From positions 1,684,580 through 1,748,579 of the forward strand of contig JAQFVV010006215.1 of the NCBI GenBank assembly GCA_028023455.1: 64,000 nucleotides of DNA. The letters run 5' to 3'. This document shows, piece after piece, positions 34,402 through 47,880 of the stretch; position 1 is the first letter of the stretch, and each line of letters begins with the position of its first letter. A program made the translations under genes and the position numbers. Source of the stretch: Epiperipatus broadwayi (lineage: Eukaryota > Onychophora > Udeonychophora > Euonychophora > Peripatidae). A model generated the notes under the pieces. That model did not search any database. It had not been told where the DNA came from and worked only from the letters and a program-made list of their open reading frames with translations.

Positions 34402-35105
34402 ATTAAAATAAAAACTATTGTGTACTAAATTCTATCACTCTAGCTATTTGATTCTGAATTTAAATATATATAAATTTAACATTTGTTAAATATTGTCTAG
34501 GATATATATGTTTTCAACCAACAACATCTTAGATTGCAAATGTTGATTTATGGGTCCAAAATAGCATAACTAGATACTAATCTTAAACTGACCAAAAGAA
34601 GATATCTCAAATCTCCCCCTCCCCATTAAATAGATAATAAGTTCTTGTACTTCAACACATGATTCAGAAATATTGTAATTCCATTAAACTTATTTGTAGC
34701 CATAATTAGTTTCTTATCACGTAATTCTATTTCAATCAATTTAAACTAAATAGTATGTCTAACTTGAGTTTATCAGGAGATACACTTCTGGAAAATGATG
34801 TAATAAGCCACTGGCCATGGTCAAGTGTGCTCATTTCAGGTGATTGATAGTCAAAGGATTAGCCCTCCCATAATGGTCGGAAGGCTGGAAAATGTATATT
34901 ATTTCCCTGCTCATGTTTTGTCAAGTAAAGATGCTGAACTCTCAATTTTAGAAAAAGAACAAAACTGTTGAAAAGAGGGTGTCTTCCTCAAACTATCCGA
35001 ACTCTCATCATAATTCAAGACAATTTGTTCAATTTTTTACTTTGTAGTTGCTCTACTATTTATTCCTTGTATTCATAGGCAATAAAGTTACTTTTGAAAA
35101 TAAAA
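34402..35105 (+). other. Unassigned DNA, possibly ending in a retroposed 3' end
   Basis: The right part (about 34750-35105) is less AT-rich and ends CAATAAAGTTACTTTTGAAAATAAAAAA, reduced here to its key parts: AATAAA near 35080 and an A-rich end near 35100. This resembles the ending of the retroposed unit at 21384-21731. No target duplication was found. Confidence 0.3.
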
Positions 35106-35339
35106 AAATATATTTCAACATCCTATTTATTCTTTTCTCAAAATGTTTTCACCTTCAAACCCTTTAACCCAAGCAAATATTTTTGTGATCTTGGGGGTAG
35201 AGGTATGTAAATTAGGAATACAAATTAAAACATTTGCTAATAATAAATCATAAAGAAAATTTATTTGAAAATAATTATTTAGTATGCCTACAAATATAAT
35301 TTTACCTTTCATTAAAGACAAAGACAAATATCCATACTA

Positions 35340-37090
35340 ATGATTGCAGATGTGCTTATACACCTTTATATAAAGAACTAAATCTTGGATTAATATTTGA
35401 TACTGCAGAACATAGAGTTTCTTCAATATTTTGCAGAGTTGACCAATTTTTTGATTTTATAAACATTAATGCTGAAAATGCCATTTCACAATATAGTACA
35501 AATGGTAGAAGTATGTTTCGAACCATTTCAGAAAAGGTTGAAAATTCTGACTTAATCCCGAACTAAAATTCATTTAACGATTCTTTGGAAAATACAACTT
35601 TTAAACCTATGTCGCTTGACAACTCTACAAATTCTTCTTGAGCATTTAATGGTAAATGACTGACATTAATCATTCAAATTGAGTATGGTTTATGAGCCCA
35701 ATTTTATTTTACAACATCAAAATTTGAAGGAGAGTGTTTTTGAAATTGTGTTTCCAGACACTTCAAAATAATCAATCATAACTTTTAGAATTAAATCTTT
35801 GGAAAGGTTATTTTCAATTATAAATGTATCTCTATACTTGAAAACATTTCTTAAGATTCATTTTCCACTCTATTTTTCCATATGTTCACTTTTTAACAAA
35901 ACTTTCAATTTTATATTTTAACAGTATGTTATAATTATTTCCTTGAATTGGCATGTTTAAATCATTCAATTTTTCAAAAATATCTGACAAATAATAGTTT
36001 TAAAAGCCATAATTCATTATAAGAAAAAACAACAAAATTAGATTTGTGCTCAGTTAAAAACATAACTTCATTTTTCAATTGTAATAATTTATATAAACTT
36101 TGTTCTCTTGAAAGCCACTATACTTCTGCATGTAGCAATAAGATTTGGTAATTAAATCATATCTTTGTAAAGATTTGAAAATAGATGACTGTTTAGAACT
36201 CTGCTTTTTGTGAAATTAATGATTTTGAGAGCATTTCAAAGCACAACATTTAAATCTGATATTTTTGTGTGATATGTTCATATCAGCTTTAACTTTTAAT
36301 TACAAATCCAATATTCTCATCCATCATTACTCCAGCACCATCTGTACAGACACCAACACAACTGCACCATTGTAAACTCTCATTTGTAAAAAATTCCTCA
36401 ACTTTAAAATAAATGTTTTCCTCTCTTGTGGGTGTTCCCAAAAGATGATAAAACAGTAAGTTCTTATGTATACTTCTTTCACATGCATATCTTGCATAAA
36501 GTAACAATTGTGCAAAGTTAGAAATATCAGTTGTTTCATCCAACTGAATTATAAACTTTAGACCAATCTTAAGCCTAGTAATAAGCTGCTGCAATTGGTC
36601 ATTATTATTTTCAGAAATTCTTCTGGAAACCTTATCATCCGATAATGGAATTTTACAAATTTCATCTCCATATTTTTTCCATGAAATATTTCCAATATTT
36701 TTATAACAGCAGGCAACACAAGATCTTCTTCTATTATGTAGAAATTTTCATTTTTTTTAATTAAATAAGAAATTTCATAATATACAAGTAAATATTTTTG
36801 TCGGCTGCATAAATTACTCAACACATTGTTTTTCAGTGTTTGAGGATTTTAAAAGTTGTTCAAAGTATTTCTTTGATTTATTGCAATATGTTGCATGCTT
36901 GGTACTAAGATGTCACTTTAGTTTGGATTGTTTCATGCTCTCAGCAGCCAAAACTTCATTATAAATTAAACAAATAGATTGTTCCGCATTATTATGATTA
37001 ACATAAGAAAATCAAAATGTCAAAAACGAATCCTCATTTTTTTTTTTCTTGACCAGTTAAGCCCCACTTTCTGAATACTACAATCTGCTA
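35340..37090 (-). pseudogene. Decayed hAT transposase (ZBED/BED-finger type)
   Basis: Minus-strand fragments, in order, recall hAT-derived ZBED5/SCAND3-like transposases. The end of the BED finger is NEVLAAESMKQSKLK followed by HLSTKHATYCNKSKKYF (about 36985-36860), with one stop and loss of the finger's first cysteines. The core follows as LPAVIKILEIF (about 36720), LSDDKVSRRISENN (frame-shifted, about 36630), and then QLDETTDISNFAQLLLYARY (36550-36490). CSCVGVCTDGAGVMM (about 36365-36320) is next, then KIINFTKSRVLNSHLF near 36220. The C-terminal dimerisation region is still readable in pieces near 35520-35420 (LLPFVLYCEMAFSAL in a shifted frame). Many stops and frameshifts show it is inactive. 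Confidence 0.75.
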
Positions 37091-37950
37091 GTGAAAAATC
37101 TGCTGCAGTATCATTACAATTTTTATCATTCCTATTTAAATTTAGCAACTTATCTATAACAAAAAAATATTTTTTCATGAAATATAAATATCATAATTAA
37201 AAATAATAATAATATATATATAACATAATTATTAGGGTTTTCCAAAATTAAGTTCATTTTACTTGTACCCCTACCTTAAAAATTTTCAAAAATTTGAAAT
37301 TTTTTGAGTATGTAAAAATTAAGTTCTTTAAAAATTTCAGACCAAATTGGCCCCAGGACCCCTTTAAAAAACAAACTTAATTTCAAAAAAATCAGCTGTG
37401 CAATTGAGATATTTCACTTAAATTTTTTTTTGATTATTATTTGTACTTAAAAACATAACATAACTAAAAGATAGAATAAAAGAACACTTATTTCATTAGA
37501 AATACCTAATTTTTTACTTTTAAAATTATATAGAAATCATATTTGACTGTAAAGCACACATGTGATTTATTTTTCTTGGAATAAATATTAGCTTTAATTA
37601 ATGAAATTAAATTTGTTTGAAAAGAGCCATTTAATATAGATAAAAAAGCCTGTTCTTTTATACTTACTTCTCAATGAATAACAGTAGAACAGTTTTACAA
37701 TAAAACACTATAATTTAAACAAGCAGTCTCATCTATGCAAGCGGAGGTGGCAGCAGAATGTATGGATCAAATAGTGGCAGTAGAATGACCAATGCAGTTG
37801 GCACAAGTGCTCTTTTACTATCATAAAATTATAGGCGTAGCATATATATATACTATTACCAAACGGGTTTTGAATTAAGTTTCGGTCATTGCCTGTTCAG
37901 AAATTTTTTGGTTTAGCTAACATTTCTATGCCTCCCCTTCCAATTTAATT
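37091..37950. other. 5' flank of the hAT remnant, AT-rich
   Basis: This is non-coding DNA between the transposase start and the presumed element end. A short patch with GCGGAGGTGGCAGCAG (about 37740) stands out in composition. No gene is recognised. Confidence 0.35.
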
Positions 37951-37952
37951 AC

Positions 37953-37998
37953 ATGACCCCATATGGGGTCATGACCCACATTTTGAGAAGCCCAGCTA
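37953..37998 (-). repeat. Possible hAT terminal region
   Basis: CCCCATATGGGGTCATGACC followed by CACATTTTGAGAAGCCCAGC resembles the 'GGTCGCGACCCAC...TTGAGAACC' ends of many Charlie-like hAT elements. It lies upstream of the decayed transposase in the expected orientation. The opposite terminus near 35.1-35.3 kb could not be found. Confidence 0.4.
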
Positions 37999-37999
37999 T

Positions 38000-38945
38000 A
38001 GATGAATTTAAAAAAATCACATGAAAGTCAATATTTAAAAGATTTGCTGATATTTAAAAATATATGACTGTAGACAATGTAACTCTAACAATCTTTTATG
38101 CGCAAATTAAACAATTTTGAAACTATTCACACATATTTGCCTTAAATAAGATAAAAGTAAACAATAATACTAAGTTAAATGTATTTAAACTTTAATCAAA
38201 GTAATGATAGTGCCTTTAAACTTTTCATTACAAATTAGTTTCAGATACAATATTTTGAACATTTCTTTTTTTTCTACAATGGTTTTGGTTTTTTGTTATC
38301 ATAAAATACTCACATCTATAAATTATTCATCTGTGCATGATATTTCATAAACAAACGAAAAAATAAAATGATAACTATGGATTGTTTATGTTTGCATTTT
38401 GGGCTGCAAAGTTAAATATTAGTATCATTTTTGATAATCTAAATATATGGAACAAAACTCACACCTTTCTCAATATTTGTTTTATACATTAAATTGAATT
38501 AATCATCTTAAAAATGGTTGAAATTTGCATCAACTAGTTTGTCACAATTTATTGTTGCAAAATGATTGACTTATTTGTAAGCAGAAAAATGAATTTGATT
38601 AAATTTTTAAAAAATATTGAGAGATGTTAAAATGTTTTTTTTTAATGCTAGCTTAACAAATATTGGATTTTGATCAATGTAAATACTCACAACTTGTTAG
38701 TTTTCCTTAAACAAAGATGGCAGTCCAGATTTTTGATAAATATAGTTTCGAGAGCCTACAATCTACCAAAGATGTGTTAGCTGTTAAATTAAAACTAAAT
38801 TAATAAATCGATTGATAAATTTAAAAAAAAATTTCTCATAACTTTCACTAAGAAGCATTATTTCAATTTCTATTTTTACATATATCATAACATGGGAAGC
38901 AAGATACTCTTAAGTATCAAACATTGATTCAATTCAGTGTTTCTT
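38000..38945. other. AT-rich DNA, nothing recognised
   Basis: No frame, repeat boundary or RNA fold of note lies between the hAT end and dispersed repeat copy B. Confidence 0.45.
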
Positions 38946-38949
38946 TTTT

Positions 38950-39370
38950 GTCAGTAGTTTTTTTTTTGGAGTAAATTATCATAAATGATAAAAATTTGGG
39001 ACCTTCCTATCACAGTGCATGATGCAGTGGATTATTTCCAAAGATACAAGATATTGCTCTGCCAAGAAGTGTGTATTAATAGTCACGATAAGATAGCATG
39101 TTATTGATATGAAAAAAATATAATAATATATATATTGTATTTTTTTTCATGGTTCTGTTAATAATTTAATCCTCTCAAAAAAGAAAAAAATTGGTAAATA
39201 CTGTAAATAAGTTTTCTACGATTTCTTTTTTAAAAAATAACTAATAAAAAATAAAATGTAAATAATACATACTACATTTCCTAGTAGACATTTTTTGAGA
39301 ACCCCTGAAACTATAGTTTTATCAAATATATGGGCAATAATCTTGGTTTACTAGAAAATTCACAATTACC
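38950..39370. repeat. Dispersed repeat, copy B
   Basis: This is the diverged partner of 20079-20510 in the same orientation. It shares GATAAAAATTTGGGACCTTC, GATGCAGTGGA, TATTTCCAAAGATA and a common right part ending near CACAATTACC. Confidence 0.6.
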
Positions 39371-39784
39371 TGTAAATTTACAACCACAATAATCATACAA
39401 CTAGCTTTTCATTTCTTTTTTTCCATAATATCATATTGATTAAAAGTAAATAAATTATAAACACAAAATTAGAATAGCTACTTTTTATCATTTGAACCAT
39501 AGTGATTTTGATTTATAGTAAAGTCTAATAATGGGTAAATAAATACGCATTTTAAAACAATGTTCAAAAACAACAATTGTTTCATCTTCAGAAAGTTTGT
39601 AAAAATTTGTCCTTATATAATTTCAGACTTGTCAATGATCATTATAAATATTTAATTATTTTAAATACTGATAATTCCTATAAAATTATGAATGTTATTA
39701 TCATTGTCTTGAACTTACTTTGTACATATGCACTTGTTATTTCACTTGTATCTGTATCAGCTGAACACCTTAGATACATCTATA

Positions 39785-42700
39785 ACCACCACCATACTTA
39801 ACCAGCATCATATCTAACTACCCCATACCTAACAACCTCCCTACCCAGACACCCACACAACACCATACCTAACCATCACAAAACCTAACAACCACAATAC
39901 TTAACAACCACAATACCTAACCACCACCATACATAACCACCACCATACCTAACCACAATAATACCTAACCACCATTATACTAAGCCACCATACCTGAACC
40001 ACCACCATACCAACCCCGATATCTAACCACCACAATACCTCTCTCTACCCAAACACCACAATACCTAACAAGTACCATACCTTAAGAACACCATATCTAA
40101 ACAACACCAAACTTAAACCACCACCACACCTAACCAGGACGATACCTAACCACGACCAAACTTAACCACCACCATACTTAATGACCACCATAACCAATGA
40201 CCACAATACCTAACCACCACCATACCTAACCACTACCATCGGTATCACCATCCCAAATAACCACCATACCTCCCTCCCTCCCCCCTACCCACCAACCCAG
40301 CACCATACCTAACAACTACCATAAATAACCACAATACAAAAACCACTGCCATACATAACCACCACCATATCTCCCTTCCTCCCCCCTACCCACCCACCCA
40401 TGGTCACACCTAACCACCACCATACCTACTCACCACCATGCCTAACCACAACCATCCCCAATGACTACCATCCCTAACCACCACCATACCTAACCACCAC
40501 CACACCTAACTACCACCATACCTTACCATCACTATCCCTTACCTCCATCATCCCTCCCTCCCTCACTACCCAACCACCATACTCTAACCACTACCATACA
40601 TCCCTCCCTAACCAACAACCCAATAGCTCTCTACCCACCCACCACAATACCTAACAAGTACCATACCTTAAGAACACCATATATAAACAACACCAAACTT
40701 AACCACCACCACACCTAACCAGCACGATACCTAACCACCACCATACTTAATGACCACCATAACTAATGACCACAATACCTAACCACCACCATACCTAATG
40801 ACTACCATTGGTATCACCATCCCAAATAACCACCATACATCCCTCCCTCCCCCTACCCACCCACCCAGTACCATACCTAACAACTATCATAAATAACCAC
40901 CATACAAAAACCACTGCCATACATAACCACCACCATATCTCCCTCTCTCACCCTACCAACCCACCCATGGTCACACCTAATCACCACCATACCTACTCAC
41001 AACCATACCTACTCACCACCATACCTAACTACAACCATCCCTAATGACTACCATCCCTAACCACCACCATACCTAACTACCACCATACCTTACCATCACT
41101 ATCCCTTACCTCCATCATCCCTCTCTCCCTCACTACCCAACCACAATACCCTACCCACCACCATACATCCCTTCCTAACCACCAACCCACCACCATACCA
41201 TACCTAATCACCAATAACCCTAACAACCATTATACTTATCCACGACCATACTTAAACACCAACATACCTAACCATCACCATACTTAACCACCACAATACT
41301 AAACCACCACTATACCTAACCACCAACATATCTAACCACCATCCCTGACCACCACCATACCTAACCACCACCGTACCTCATCACCACCATCCATAACCGC
41401 CACCATATTTCCCTCCCTCTGAACCCACCCACCATACCTTAACCATCACCATACCCCCCTTCCTACTCATCCAACCAACACCATATGTAACCAACACCAT
41501 ATCTAACCACCATCCCTGACCACCACCATACCTAACCACCACTGTACCTCTCCACCACCATCCGTAACCGCCACCATACCTCCCTCCCTCTGAACCCACC
41601 CACCATACCCTAACCATCACCATACCCCCTTCCTACCCATCCAACCAACACCATATGTAACCAACACCATATCTAACCACCATCCCTGACCACCACCATA
41701 CCTAACCACCACTGTACCTCACCACCACAATCTGTAACTGCCACCATACCTCCCTCCTTCTGAACCCACCACCATACCCTAACCATCACCATACCCCCCT
41801 TCCTACACATCCAACCAACACCATAAGTAACCACCACCATATCTAACCACCAGTATACCTAACCACCACCATACTTATCCACCACCCTACCTAAACACCA
41901 TGATACCTAAACACCACCATAACTAACCACTATGATACTTAACCATCATCATACCTGCCCAGCACCATAACTCCCTCCCTTCTTAAAACCATACCTAACC
42001 AACACCATAACTAACCACCATAATTAACCACTGTCATACCTAACCACCAACTTACCTAACAACCACCATACCTAACCACCACCATACCTAACCACCACCA
42101 TACCTGACCACCACAATACTTAACCCCCAATACACATAATTACCACCATAACTTAGCACCACCTTACCTCCCTCCCTCCCTACCCACCACCCACCACCAT
42201 ACCTAGCCACCAGACCTAACCAAAACAAACCACCACCATAGTTAACCACCACCATGCTTAATCACCACCATACCTAACAACCACCATACCTAAACCACCA
42301 CCATACCTCCCTCCCTACCCACCCACTCACTGCCATACCTAACCACCTCCATACCTAACCACAACCATACTTAACCACCACCATACCTGATCACTACCAT
42401 CCCTAAAAACCACCATATGTAACCACCACCATCCCTTAACTCCACAATCCCTAACCACGACCATACCTCCCTCCCTACCCATGCACCCACCACCATACCT
42501 ACCGAAAATACCTCACCACCACCATACCTAATGAACACCATCCCTAACCACCACCATACCTACCTCCCATCCCTAAAAACCACCATCCGTAACCACGACC
42601 ATAGCTAACCAATACCATACCTAACCCCCACCATACCTAAGCACCACTATATGAAACCACGACCATACCTAACTACCATCATACCTAACCACCACGATTG

Positions 42701-44885
42701 CTAACCTTCACCATCCCTAACTACCACCACACATAACCACATTTCCTTCCCTTCCCACACACCATCCACCATACCTAACAACTATACTTAAATAACACAA
42801 CACCTAAACACAACCATACCTAACCACCCCCTCACCTAACCACCATCATACCTCCCTCCCTCCCTACTCAACCACCCACTGCCATACCTAATGACCACCA
42901 TGTGCAACCATCACCATACTAAACCACCACCATACCTACCCAGCACCATTCCTGCCTGCCTCCCTACCCACCGACCCAACACCATAATTAAACAATGTAC
43001 TTAACCACAACCAAAGCTAACCATCACCATACCTAGCCATAATAATCCCTCACCACCACCATCCCTAACTATCACCATCCCTAATGACCACCATACCTCC
43101 CTCCCTCCCTCCTGCCCACCAACCACCATACCTAACAACCACCATAACTAACCACCTTACCTAGCCACCCCCATATGTAACCACCACCATACCTAACCAC
43201 TGGCATACATAACCACCACCATACCTCCCTCTCTCCCTACCCATTCAACCACAGCCATATCTAACCACCACTATACCTCCCTCCCTCTCTACCCACTCAC
43301 CATACTCTAACAACCACCATACATCCCTCTTTTCCTCCCTACCAATGCACCCACTACCATACCTATCCACCACCATACCTAATCACCAATAAACTTAACC
43401 ACCATTATAATTATTGACCACCATACCTCAACTCCACCATATGTAAACACCGCTATACTTAAACACCACCATACTTAATCACCACCATCCCTAACCACCA
43501 CCATATCTAAGCACCATCCCTAAACACCACCATACCTTACCACCAGCATCCCTAACCAGCACCATACCTTTCCTTCTTTCCATACCCACCCAACCAACAC
43601 CATATGTAACCACCACCATACTTGTTGACCACCATACCTAAACACAACCATAATTAACCACCATACTTAATCAACCACCATACATAACCACCACCATATG
43701 TAACCACCACCATACCTGACTACCACTATACTTAACCCACAATATACCTAATTACCACCATACCTTAACACCACCATATTTCTCTCCCTCCCTACCAACC
43801 ACTCACCACTATACCTAACCACCACAAGAATTAATGACAACTAACCACCACCATACCTAACCACTACCATACATTACCACTATACCTCCCTCCATCCCTC
43901 CCTTCCTACCCACCCACCCACTGCCATACCTAATGACCCCCCATACTTAACCACCACCATACTTAAACACCACCATACCTAACCCCACCATACCACCCTT
44001 CCTCTTTCCATACCCACCCATCATAGACTAACCACCACCATACCTCCGTCACTACCCAGCCAACCAAACACCATAACTAACCACTGCCATTACTAAGAAT
44101 CACCATACCTATCTACCGCCATATCTAAGCACCAACATACCTAACCACCACCATACTTATCCACCACCATACTTAAACACCACCATGCCTTAACACCACC
44201 ATACTTAACCACCATCCAACAACACAGCACCATACCTCCCTCTCTCGCTACCCACACAGCCATCACCATAACTAACCTCCATCCATAACCACCAACATAC
44301 CTAACCACCACCATCTCTAATCACCACCATACCATCCTCCCTCCCCCCTAACCACCCACTTACCACCATATCTAACCACCACCATACCTAATCACCACCA
44401 TACCTCCATACCTTCCTCCCTACCCACAGCCATACCTAACCACCACCATACATAACCACAATATATAACCACCACCATACCTAACCAGCAACAACCATCC
44501 CTAATAACCACCATCCCTAAACACCACCAAAACCTCACCACCATCCCTTACCTCCACTGTCCCTAACCACCACCATACCTTTCTATCCAGTACCATACCT
44601 CCCTCCCTTTATTGGTACCAACCCATCATACTCTAACCACCACCATACCTCCTTCCGTACCCACCCAACCAACACAATACCTGGCCACCACCATTACTAA
44701 CCACCACCATACCTAATCATCACCATACCTAAGCACCAACAAAGCTAACCACCACCATACTTATACATCATCACACCTAAACCCCATGAAACATAACCAT
44801 CAATATACATAACCACCACCATAACTAACAACCATACCTAACCATGGCCATACCTAACCACAAACATACCTAACCACCACCATAT
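39785..44885. repeat. CA-rich 16-bp satellite, segment 1
   Basis: A tandem array of degenerate units with core CCTAACCACCACCATA, interspersed with CCTCCCTCCC-CCCTACCCACCCACC blocks. The plus strand is almost free of G. Higher-order duplication is visible: about 40040-40600 recurs at about 40627-41100 (offset about 590 bp), and a unit of about 170 bp repeats three times at 41360, 41531 and 41701. The left border near 39785 is abrupt against AT-rich DNA. The 16-bp unit is not a multiple of three, so the 60-80 codon frames here, such as those rich in W, G and V on the minus strand, are by-products. Confidence 0.95.
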
Positions 44886-47880
44886 TGCAACAGTCAGATT
44901 CATCTATCTCACTAACACACTGCAGAATTCAAACCCCAAACACGAAACTGAACACTCTACCAGAGGTTGCCTTCTAGATATCCTAGGTTCGAATCTAAAG
45001 TCTAAATTCCACAGTGCCACCTACATGATAACATATCTGATGCTACTAATAATATATCCCTTTACCAGTGCCTGGTGGTCAGGGAAAATCAAAGAGACTG
45101 TATACTAAGATATAAGCTTGGGTTTGCTAACTAACGTCTATGGATGGTACAAAAGAAATTATAAAGATAGACCGAGACAGTGATATGGATCAATAAACAA
45201 AAGAACAAAATTGGTTTTAAAAGATTTATTAATATATCAAAAATATATAATGCCCACTGACTGCATATGTTAGACAGTGATGCTTAAAATCGTAGTTAAA
45301 ACATTTCAGAAAATTTACATTTGGCTGTTGTTAAATACATTGTCTATACCTCGGGCTAGTATAATATTACAATAATGTGCCTAAAACGCTTGTGAAGATG
45401 TGTGAGGCACTTTGAGTAAATTATAAAAAGTTTAATAAAATATTTTGCAACATTAAAGTTTAATATATTTCTTTACTTCGAGAATACAACAGACTAATGC
45501 TTGTTAAGCTATAACATGGAAATGTGCCCAAGGCATTTATATTTATAAACATATAGTTAAGTAAGATTGGCCAGTCAGTGTTGCTAGTGAGGAATTTCTT
45601 TACAGGACGGAGGGTGTGATATGTTTAAATCACTGGAACTTTGCAAATAATAGATAAGTGAAAAATTATATAATGGATATATGAGAAATACGGAGGGCAT
45701 CTCACCATTGATCCATAGGAATGTGGTGTCACAAGCAGCCGGACTCTGGCCTCGTCCAAATCTAAGTGACTGGGTGACAGCTGCATCGCATTCCCAGGTA
45801 TGACATTTCAGTACACACTCTGACTGAGAACCGCAGAAATGAAAGAGGAAATGGTCTTAGCCATTTAAAGCCCTTTTGGAGAAGCAAAGCGGTCTCAAAA
45901 CACCCAGTACACCTACAAGCAACACTCGAATAAAGTATACTAAAAAGGGATTTATTTAGATTTACAAAATGCCCAATCAATTCCCCAAATAATTATTTAA
46001 AGAAAGACTGCCCATTCTCGACCTCAAATTACAAGCTTTGAAATTAAAGCAAAACAAATATACATTTTAAAATGGGAGAATGCATGTTTACGAGGTTTTA
46101 AAAGAAAGCATAAATTTATTTACGTAGTCATGCATTGGTTAAACATTTACTCATTGACCTCGCACATATTCTAATATTAGGTTAAAATCGATAACAGGTG
46201 GATTTTAAACTAGAAAATTATTATATACATTGAATGAGTAGGATAGCTCTCGAATGAGTGATTCATGAGATAAAAAAATGGGAAACAATTTATAACTTTA
46301 AAATGCCTTAATGATGGCATCTTGCTTTAAATAAAAGGGAATAATTCACTCGATCAAAGACTATTTTGGCACATTATCATAATAAAAAAAGAAAACAGAT
46401 TAATAAATATAAAATATTAAACCAAGGATAGAGAGCGAAAAATACTGATTACATTATAACATTTTAAAGAAAGAAACAATGTTAAGGTAAAGTAAAATGA
46501 AAAACAATTTAAATAGCTATAGCTTATTAATTAGAGGAAATAATCACAAGAGCTCTTTGGTTAAATTTTGGGGTTACCTCGTTAGAAGCATTTGCAGGTG
46601 GTTTCAGGTAGATACTTTTCCAAATTGATTGTCGGCAGCATTCATACAACTCGGCAGCAAACTCTGGTTATAGTTCGTATTTTAGCAGCAGTAGCAGTTT
46701 TAGGGTTTCCTATGTCATGGCATCCGATGGTCTGGAGCACCGGCTCACCATTTCCAAGGGAAAAATAGCCGCCTTGCCAGCTTTACTCTGTCATATTGAA
46801 AATTGCAATTTTAAAGGCTGGGTGTTTAGATAGGTTTTAAAGCAATATTTAAAATCTGATAACTCTATTTGAAGAACACTCGGCTTCAAATATTTAAGTT
46901 TGCATGTGAGTAGCAATTAGAACAGCAGAAAGTCTCAGGAAGCTCAGCAACAATAAAAAGAATTCAAGCTAGAATCCTTATAGACTAAACTAAAATGCTA
47001 GAATAGAAGAGTAAAATTCATAGACTAGTATGAATAGACTAGAATGAATAGACTAGAATGAATGCCTAGAACAAAAGAAAACCCTTCTATATATAGCAGA
47101 ATTATACAATAAAACTGCCCTGGAGCATTACAAAAACATTCCAAAATTTGCTATCATATCAGCTGTAATTAAATCCATCGGAATGACCAAAAGAATTCAA
47201 CAAAATTTTAATTAATTTCTATTGTTAATTTGCCCATTGACATTCGGATTAAAACTTTGATTTAATAATAAAAAATACTTTTGCTAATTAAAAAAAAATG
47301 ACCTTAAGTGGACATCTGCTGTTTTTTTTTATAAGATCCTAGAACATTAATTATTTAAAGCTATTGTTTGTTACCAACCCTCATTTATTTTAAACAGAAA
47401 ATATGAGGTGTGATTTTAAAATCCAAAAAAATTATTTAATTTTAATTTTCAATGTTTAAATCCATTTATGAGACTAATATAATTGTTATCTTAAATTAAA
47501 AACAAATATTACGAATGTAATATCTTTTAAGAATAGATTTAAACAAAATAATTTTAAATAACAAACATTATTTTCAGGTTTTGAAAATTAATATATCACA
47601 GGGTGTGCACAATTACAACCTATATAACCTACTTTGAAATAAATTTATTTTTATGTGTACATACGCATAATTTATAAGATTTTATTTATACTGGGCATAA
47701 GTTATATAATTATATATAACATGAGTGTTGTACTCGTGGTTTAGAATTGAGCAAGATTTTTGGCATATAAGCGCATTGCAGACACATTATGATACACTGG
47801 GGTTTTAACTAAGGTATGAGGTTAGGAAAGACATGAGAAAAAATAAAACGAAGATCTGCAAAGCAGATCTTACTGTTACA
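44886..47880 (-). mobile_element. Solo LTR, family 2 (3.0 kb), in the satellite
   Basis: TGCAACAGTC to ACTGTTACA, flanked by ATAT at 44882-44885 and 47881-47884. Removing the LTR and one ATAT rejoins the satellite text as CCACCATATCTAACC. It is homologous along its length to 10221-12933. It is longer mainly because of extra sequence at about 46795-47070, which includes a 15-bp tandem repeat (GAATAGACTAGAAT) near 47035. The terminal stem at 47851-47871 is perfect. The strand is inferred from the complete family 1 element. Confidence 0.88.
47851..47871. repeat. LTR-terminal hairpin, family 2 (perfect)
   Basis: AAGATCTGC pairs perfectly with GCAGATCTT across an AAA loop. It ends nine bases before the LTR boundary. 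Confidence 0.8.
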
